Of a DNA stretch of 64,000 nucleotides, positions 59,561 through 64,000 are shown one piece after another; positions within the stretch are counted from its first letter, which is position 1; each line of letters starts with the position of its first letter. The stretch is from Oleiagrimonas sp963747595 (lineage in GTDB: Bacteria; Pseudomonadota; Gammaproteobacteria; Xanthomonadales; Rhodanobacteraceae). Below the pieces are notes generated by a model, which saw only the letters and a program-made list of their open reading frames with translations, made no database searches and was not told the DNA's origin. Location: NCBI GenBank assembly GCA_963747595.1, contig CAVVFO010000003.1, forward strand, positions 186,001-250,000, written 5' to 3'. The position numbers and the translations under genes are program-made.

Positions 59561-61596
59561 TGCGAGGATTCCGTGGTGGGCATCGAGGCCGAGGCCTGCC
59601 GAGTTTCCCGGGGTTGCGCCGGACAGACCACACCCTTGCGCGGCGTGTCCGCATCCGGTGGCGTGTAGGGCTGACCGAAACGCGGCATGCGCTGGTCCAT
59701 GGGCAGCACCCTGGAGTGCAACCGCCAGTCGTAGAGTACGCTGAAGGCCATCACGCTGGCCACGTAGTCACGCGTTTCATGAAAGGGAATGGTGGCCACG
59801 AACAGGTCGGGGGGCAGCTGACCGCGTTCGTCCAACCATTGGTCCACCCGTCCCGGGCCCGCGTTGTAGGCAGCGCTGGCGAGCCACGGGGCACCGTTGT
59901 AGCGATCGGCCAGAGATCCCAGATAGTAGGTGCCGAGTGACACGTTGACGCGCGGATCGTAGAGGTCGCCGGTATACGCCACGTCATTGCGGCGCGCCAC
60001 GCGCGCGGCGGTGCCGGGCAGCAGTTGCATCAGGCCGCGCGCGTCGGCGCCGGAATGCGCATCGGTCATCCACGCGCTTTCGGCGCGGATGATGCCGTAC
60101 GCCCAGGCCGGATCGATGCCGGCGCGCTGTGCCTTGGCCGTGATGCCATCCCGGCGCGCCAGCGGAAAGCGGAAGCGATACAGGTGCAGGGCGTCGCCGG
60201 AGCTGAACGTGAAGATGGGGCGGTCGTACCAGCCCTGGCGATAGGCCAGATCCGCCGCCATGTGGCGCTGGTCGGTGCTGCGGCCATGCATGAAACGGTC
60301 CCACTCGCGGCGCGCCTGCGGCAGGAGCCCCACGGCGAACAGCTCGAAAGCGCGCTGCAAGTCTGGTTGTTGCAGCAGTTTCTGTTCCGCCGACCGTTTC
60401 AGTGACAGGCTGGCCGGGCAGATCGTGTATGGCTCATGCACCCGGTCGGCAGCAAGAAAGCCGTAATAATTGGTTTTTTGCGCCAGCTCCTCGAATTGCG
60501 CATGCGCCTGGCTGGAATGACCCAGTGCGGCCAGGGCGCGGGCGCGGAAATACTGCCATTCGTTGTCATCGCGTTGCGCGGCGGGCATGGCCCTGATGGC
60601 ATGCAGCACAGCGGGCCAGTCGCGTTGTGCCAGCGCCACGCGCACGCGCCACTCCCGCGTGGTCGCGGTTTGCGCCGCAGCAGGCAGTTGCGCCAGTTTT
60701 TTCAACGCGTCCGGGCCGAAGTCGGTGGCGTCGTAAAGCGCCACGTCCGCCTCGATGTGGTGGCGTTGCGTGAGACTGAACTTGAAATGGTGGCGCAGTC
60801 TGGCCCAGGCGCTCTGCGCCCGGTCGTTGTCGTGACGTGCCAGACGCAGCAGGGCCAGGGTGGCGGCCTGGCGCGTGCGCACCGTATCCGGCCAGCTGGC
60901 CGCGGCGCTGGCCGCTTTGGCGGGTTTGCGCAGTGCCAGCACCAGCCGTTGCGCCTGCGCGGACTCTGCCGATGGCAGCCAGCGCGCCAGCGAGGCGATG
61001 GTTCCGGCGCGTCCGGCCGTGGCGGCGCGATCGATGCGCGCCCACAGCCGCGCCGGGGTCAGCAGGCCGTGCTGCTGCGCCCATTCCTGCACCGGATTGC
61101 AGCTGTTGGGCAGCGACGGATGCGTCCACAGCTTGGCCATGTCCTTTTTCCAGTGCAGCGTTCCACCTTGCGCCAACCGTGCCTGCAGCGCGTCGCAGTG
61201 TAGGCGCGAGCCCAGGCCGGGACGATAGAGGGCGAGAAAATCCGACCAGTCCTTGCGCCGCGCCAGTTCTCCCAGGAACTGCGCGCGCAGCCGTTGGGCA
61301 GGAATCCACTGCGGATAGCGGTCAATGTACGCGCGCACCTGTGCGGTGGTGTCCGTGCGCAGGTCATGGCCGAGCGCTGCGGCTTCCAGGTACGGATACA
61401 GCGCATAGTGTTGCAGCCCGACGGCCAGGTGGCGCCAGTTCCCGCCTTTGCGGGCCACCGCATAGGCTTGCTTGAATTGATGCCGCTGTGCGGTGCGATG
61501 ACCGCTGGCACCGGCGGCCGTGGTGGTCAGCGCGGCGCCGATCAGCAGCAAGCAGATGCGAGCTGCGCGACAAAGCCTCGCGGTATGACGTGGCAT
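59557..61596 (-). CDS. slt: Soluble lytic murein transglycosylase
   Basis: Periplasmic enzyme cutting peptidoglycan glycan strands. 679 aa: signal peptide RAARICLLLIGAALTTTAAG, a long alpha-helical U-domain (about residues 40-460, hydrophobic helix repeats), then the SLT core WAYGIIRAESAWMTDAHSGADARGLMQLLPGTA (catalytic Glu in RAES), YDPRVNVSLGTYYLGSL, SAAYNAGPGRVDQW. The C-terminus has a short Thr/Ser tail. Length and layout match Slt70. First gene of a five-gene minus-strand run to YfhO. Confidence 0.93.
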   Translation of the reverse strand: MPRHTARLCRAARICLLLIGAALTTTAAGASGHRTAQRHQFKQAYAVARKGGNWRHLAVGLQHYALYPYLEAAALGHDLRTDTTAQVRAYIDRYPQWIPAQRLRAQFLGELARRKDWSDFLALYRPGLGSRLHCDALQARLAQGGTLHWKKDMAKLWTHPSLPNSCNPVQEWAQQHGLLTPARLWARIDRAATAGRAGTIASLARWLPSAESAQAQRLVLALRKPAKAASAAASWPDTVRTRQAATLALLRLARHDNDRAQSAWARLRHHFKFSLTQRHHIEADVALYDATDFGPDALKKLAQLPAAAQTATTREWRVRVALAQRDWPAVLHAIRAMPAAQRDDNEWQYFRARALAALGHSSQAHAQFEELAQKTNYYGFLAADRVHEPYTICPASLSLKRSAEQKLLQQPDLQRAFELFAVGLLPQARREWDRFMHGRSTDQRHMAADLAYRQGWYDRPIFTFSSGDALHLYRFRFPLARRDGITAKAQRAGIDPAWAYGIIRAESAWMTDAHSGADARGLMQLLPGTAARVARRNDVAYTGDLYDPRVNVSLGTYYLGSLADRYNGAPWLASAAYNAGPGRVDQWLDERGQLPPDLFVATIPFHETRDYVASVMAFSVLYDWRLHSRVLPMDQRMPRFGQPYTPPDADTPRKGVVCPAQPRETRQASASMPTTESSQ

Positions 61597-61869
61597 GCAG
61601 GCTCCTGCAGAAGGGGTTTTGGTATCGGCACCAGTCTAGAGCATGCCACCCGTCTGTCGCCTGTCTCGCACCGGCATCTCGACGAGATCAGCAGTGTTGA
61701 GGCCCGCGCGCATGTGGCAGTCGTTGCTCCGGGCCACGCTGTCCATTCGAGACGGGGAAACACGATCTCCGCGCCCGGCGTGCGACGCATGCGCGGAAAA
61801 ACCCCGTGACGCTCGAGCGCGCCGGGGACTTCTCCTTTTCCTCGACAAACGCGCTGCAGGGGCGTGGAT

Positions 61870-62316
61870 TCAGGATTGCATGGACCGCTGCGTATCACCG
61901 CGCGGGCGGAGCTGCCGGGCGTAGCGGAACACGAGCATGCCGAGCGCCAGACCTGCCACGAACACCAGCGACTGCCACGCGCCTTGGGCGATGGCGGCCA
62001 CACCCGGGCCCGGGCACAGGCCGGCGAGCCCCCAGCCGACGCCGAAAATGGCGGCGCCGCCGATCAGCCGGCGGTCGAGGTCCTGCCGTGTGGGCAGATG
62101 GAACCGGATGGCGAAGACCGGCTGCTCCCGGCGCAGGATGAAGCGGAAACTGATCAGCGTGACCAGCACGGCGCCGGCCAGCACAAGGGCCAGGGTCGGA
62201 TCCCAGTGTCCGCTGAAATCGAGAAAGCCGATGACTTTCTCGGGATCGGTCATCTGCGACAGCGCGAGCCCGAAGCCGAACACTGCGCCGGCAAGAAGGC
62301 TGACGAGATTTTTCAT
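61870..62316 (-). CDS. YeeE/YedE-family half-transporter (DUF6691), second subunit
   Basis: 148 aa, four helices: MKNLVSLLAGAVFGFGLALS, LALVLAGAVLVTLISFRFI, IGGAAIFGVGWGLAGLCPGP, QSLVFVAGLALGMLVFRYA. Cys in GLCPGPG and the GxGxGLxG pattern are typical. These proteins move thiosulfate or related sulfur species. The start overlaps the stop of the next half (ATGA). Last gene of the sulfide locus. Confidence 0.88.
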   Translation of the reverse strand: MKNLVSLLAGAVFGFGLALSQMTDPEKVIGFLDFSGHWDPTLALVLAGAVLVTLISFRFILRREQPVFAIRFHLPTRQDLDRRLIGGAAIFGVGWGLAGLCPGPGVAAIAQGAWQSLVFVAGLALGMLVFRYARQLRPRGDTQRSMQS

Positions 62317-62750
62317 GAATGGACTCCGAGCACGTGGCGAACGATGAAGACCGTCGCCACTCCGGTCACGAGAAAGGTCACGGTGGCCACCAGCGAGCGC
62401 GCCGAGAGCCGCCCCAGGCCGCACACGCCGTGCCCGCTGGTGCAGCCCCCGCCGAGGCGTGTGCCAATACCGACCAGGCCGCCGGCCAGCAGAAAGACCG
62501 GCCACGACAGGCCCGTGTCGAACACGTGCCGGGCGGGGATCAGCCAGAATTCGACAGCCGCGCCCCCCAGCATTCCGAGCAGGAACATCCAGCGCCAGTG
62601 CGTCTCCTTGCCGGGGCGCGCGAGCGCCCCGTCGACGATGCCGCTGATGCCGGCGATGCGTCCGTTGAGCCACAGCAGCGCGCTCGCCGCGAGCCCGATC
62701 AGCACACCGCCGGCGACCCCGCTGGCTGGGGTGAAGTTCACGATGGTCAT
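62313..62750 (-). CDS. YeeE/YedE-family half-transporter, first subunit
   Basis: 145 aa, four helices: VAGGVLIGLAASALLWLNGR, HWRWMFLLGMLGGAAVEFW, WPVFLLAGGLVGIGTRLGGGCTSGHGVCGLGRLSARSL (conserved CTSGHGVCG Cys motif), VATVTFLVTGVATVFIV. The two halves together equal one YeeE (thiosulfate) transporter. Its start overlaps the dioxygenase stop (ATGA), so all three genes are coupled. Confidence 0.9.
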   Translation of the reverse strand: MTIVNFTPASGVAGGVLIGLAASALLWLNGRIAGISGIVDGALARPGKETHWRWMFLLGMLGGAAVEFWLIPARHVFDTGLSWPVFLLAGGLVGIGTRLGGGCTSGHGVCGLGRLSARSLVATVTFLVTGVATVFIVRHVLGVHS

Positions 62751-63661
62751 GGTGTGGGCGGTTCCTCGGCGGCGATGGTGGAGAAGTCCCGGGCCCGGTT
62801 CAGCGGGATTTTGAGATAGCGCGTGCCGTTGCGCTCTTCTGGCGGCAATTGTCCGGCGCGGATATTGATCTGGATGGCGGGAATGACCAGGGTGGGCATG
62901 CCGAGCGTCCTGTCGCGTGCACGGCGCAGCGTGACGAAATCGGTTTCCGAGCGACCGTTGCCGACGTGGATGTTGTCGCGCTTTTCCGCGCCGACCGTCG
63001 TTTCGTTGCGGTACTCGCGGTCGCCGGGGCGGTAGTCATGAAGCACGAACAAACGCGTCGCGTCGGGCAGTTCGAACAGGCGTTGGATCGAGCGATACAG
63101 CGTGACGGCATCACCGCCGGGGAAATCACAGCGCGCCGTGCCTCCATCAGGCATGAACAGGGTGTCACCGACGAAGGCGGCATCGCCGATGAGATAGGTC
63201 AGATGATCGGAGGTATGACCGGGGGTGGCGATGACTCGTGCCGTGATCCCTCCGACTGCAAAGGTTTCCCCATCCTCGAACAGGTGGTCGAATTGCGCAC
63301 CGTCAGGCAGGAAGTCGCGCTCCAGGTCGTATGTTTCTCGAAAATGCGCCTGCACGTGACGGATGCCGGCGCCGATGCCGCAGCGTCCGCCGAGGGCACG
63401 CTTGACGTGGGCGCCACCCGCCATGTGATCGGCGTGGGCGTGGGTTTCCAGCACCCAGTCGGTCCGCAGATCGTGGTCACGCACGAACGCCACGATCTGC
63501 TCGATGTAATGGGTGGAGGTGCGTCCCGAGTCCGCTTCGTAGTGCAGCACGCTGTCGATCACGGCTGCGTGGCGGGTCTGCGGATCCCACACCACATAGG
63601 AGAAGGTGGAGGTGTCGGGATGCAGGAACGCCTTGACGTGTGGGCTCTGCCTCTGGCTCAT
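62747..63661 (-). CDS. blh: MBL-fold persulfide dioxygenase-like hydrolase (Blh/ETHE1 family)
   Basis: Oxidises glutathione or protein persulfide to sulfite in sulfide detoxification. 304 aa. Metal motif HAHADHMAGG (residues 74-79 region), ATPGHTSDHLTY, GDTLFMPDGGTARCDFPGG, LHDYRPGDREYRNETTV, matching Blh. ATG 63661 is preferred; a GTG at 63691 in the same frame would lie on the promoter -10, before the transcript start. First gene of the BigR-controlled operon. A Rhodanese domain is absent. Confidence 0.9.
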   Translation of the reverse strand: MSQRQSPHVKAFLHPDTSTFSYVVWDPQTRHAAVIDSVLHYEADSGRTSTHYIEQIVAFVRDHDLRTDWVLETHAHADHMAGGAHVKRALGGRCGIGAGIRHVQAHFRETYDLERDFLPDGAQFDHLFEDGETFAVGGITARVIATPGHTSDHLTYLIGDAAFVGDTLFMPDGGTARCDFPGGDAVTLYRSIQRLFELPDATRLFVLHDYRPGDREYRNETTVGAEKRDNIHVGNGRSETDFVTLRRARDRTLGMPTLVIPAIQINIRAGQLPPEERNGTRYLKIPLNRARDFSTIAAEEPPTP

Positions 63662-63691
63662 GATGGTCGGTCCGATACGTTGGATGTGCAC

Positions 63692-63720
63692 AATATAGTA
63701 GACATTACTAATTTAGTAAA
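63692..63720 (-). promoter_or_regulatory. Promoter of blh-yeeE operon
   Basis: Minus-strand TTTACT (63715-63720), 17-bp spacer, TATATT (63692-63697, 5 of 6 to TATAAT). The palindrome at 63705-63719 covers the spacer and -35 region, so a bound repressor would block it. Confidence 0.6.
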
Positions 63721-63727
63721 TCATAAT
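63699..63727 (+). promoter_or_regulatory. Promoter of bigR
   Basis: Plus-strand TAGACA (63699-63704, 5 of 6 to TTGACA), 17-bp spacer, CATAAT (63722-63727, 5 of 6). The palindromic operator fills the spacer. It predicts a transcript starting near 63734, with the AGGAG of bigR following. Confidence 0.6.
63705..63719. promoter_or_regulatory. BigR operator (15-bp palindrome)
   Basis: TTACTAA-T-TTAGTAA, a perfect 7-bp dyad around one T, in an AT-rich island. BigR/ArsR regulators bind AT-rich dyads in the shared promoter of bigR and blh; position inside both promoters fits repression that is lifted when the sensor cysteines form a tri- or tetrasulfide. Confidence 0.7.
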
Positions 63728-63769
63728 GAAGGGATTGAACAGATCTTTCGCTCGCAGGAGCCACGCACC

Positions 63770-64000
63770 ATGTCGGAATCCAGGGAAGAGGCGGCTCTCT
63801 CGCCGGCCTTTGTCGCAGAGATGCAGGTCCATGCCACCGAGGCTGCGGGCCTGCTCAAGGTGCTGGCGCACGAGACCCGCCTGCTGGTGCTGTGTCACCT
63901 GTCCCGCGGCGAGTTGTCCGTGGGCGAGATCAACACCCGCGTTCCCTTGAGCCAGTCAGCGCTGTCGCAGCACCTGGCGGTGCTGCGCAACGAGGGTCTG
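63770..64000 (+). CDS. bigR: ArsR-family persulfide-responsive repressor BigR (N-terminal part)
   Basis: The 77 codons seen read MSESREEAALSPAFVAEMQV, then AAGLLKVLAHETRLLVLCHL, ELSVGEINTRVPLSQSALSQ and HLAVLRNEGL: a winged HTH with QSALSQHLAVLR as recognition helix. Cys in LLVLCHLSRGE is the first of the two sensing cysteines known in BigR; the second would be beyond the window edge. AGGAG lies about 8-12 nt before the ATG. Divergent from blh. Confidence 0.9.
   Translation, partial: MSESREEAALSPAFVAEMQVHATEAAGLLKVLAHETRLLVLCHLSRGELSVGEINTRVPLSQSALSQHLAVLRNEGL

Overview
The window reads as one contiguous piece of a GC-rich gammaproteobacterial chromosome. The gene order fits the Xanthomonadales, most likely Rhodanobacteraceae. 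This placement is an inference from an algZ-algR-hemC block, an aa3-type cox cluster with DUF2909 and SURF1, a two-domain PutA, and rpsU-yqeY-dnaG divergent from tsaD; no rRNA is present to confirm it. I saw no tRNA genes, CRISPR array, prophage or plasmid functions. Almost all of the window is housekeeping or transport. The accessory signals are an IS110 remnant and several palindromic intergenic repeats.

Layout. 1-0.9 kb: the 5' part of a monofunctional homoserine dehydrogenase on the minus strand, preceded by a promoter and a Thr/Ile-rich leader peptide (a thr-type attenuation region). 0.9-9 kb: glycerophosphodiesterase, APC permease, M61 peptidase, GT2 glycosyltransferase, and a patatin/WYL-regulator pair. 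9.1-13.2 kb: SLC13 permease, a 289-bp palindromic MITE-like element at its stop codon, a membrane protein and a DUF481 outer-membrane protein. 13.2-21.7 kb: hemC, algR, algZ, an esterase and two S9 peptidases. The last four genes carry seven single-base frameshifts between them, unlike the rest of the window. 21.8-30.6 kb: an acyltransferase, a DUF1003 protein, and a tripartite efflux operon (MarR, outer-membrane factor, HlyD adaptor, two tandem DHA2 pumps). 31-36 kb: IS110 fragment, AmiD-like amidase lipoprotein, PutA.

36.2-44.3 kb: cytochrome c oxidase cluster (DUF2244, coxB, coxA, a 43-aa membrane peptide, coxC, DUF2909 on the opposite strand, SURF1, a Sco-like protein, ctaA, ctaB). Cox11/CtaG, normally between coxA and coxC, is missing. 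44.5-47.4 kb: rpsU, yqeY, DUF1328, dnaG on the minus strand, without the rpoD that usually follows. 47.5-50.6 kb: tsaD, then folate genes folB and folK, and a FolM/PTR1-type pteridine reductase whose catalytic Tyr is His. 50.6-54 kb: MscS channel, EcsC protein, MidA-type methyltransferase. 54-61.6 kb, minus strand: Slt transglycosylase, quinone oxidoreductase, NDUFA9-like protein, CCA-adding enzyme and YfhO-like membrane protein, mostly overlapping or tightly spaced. 61.9-64 kb: a sulfide/persulfide detoxification locus (blh dioxygenase, two YeeE/YedE half-transporters) divergent from bigR. A 15-bp palindromic operator lies inside the overlapping divergent promoters.

I did not find a clearly undescribed multi-gene system. 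The items most worth a second look are the thr leader, the frameshift cluster, the MITE-like element and the second intergenic repeat family, the changed pteridine reductase active site, and the gaps in the cox and rpsU-dnaG operons. ORF calls follow the reading frames; family names come from motif recognition without database search.
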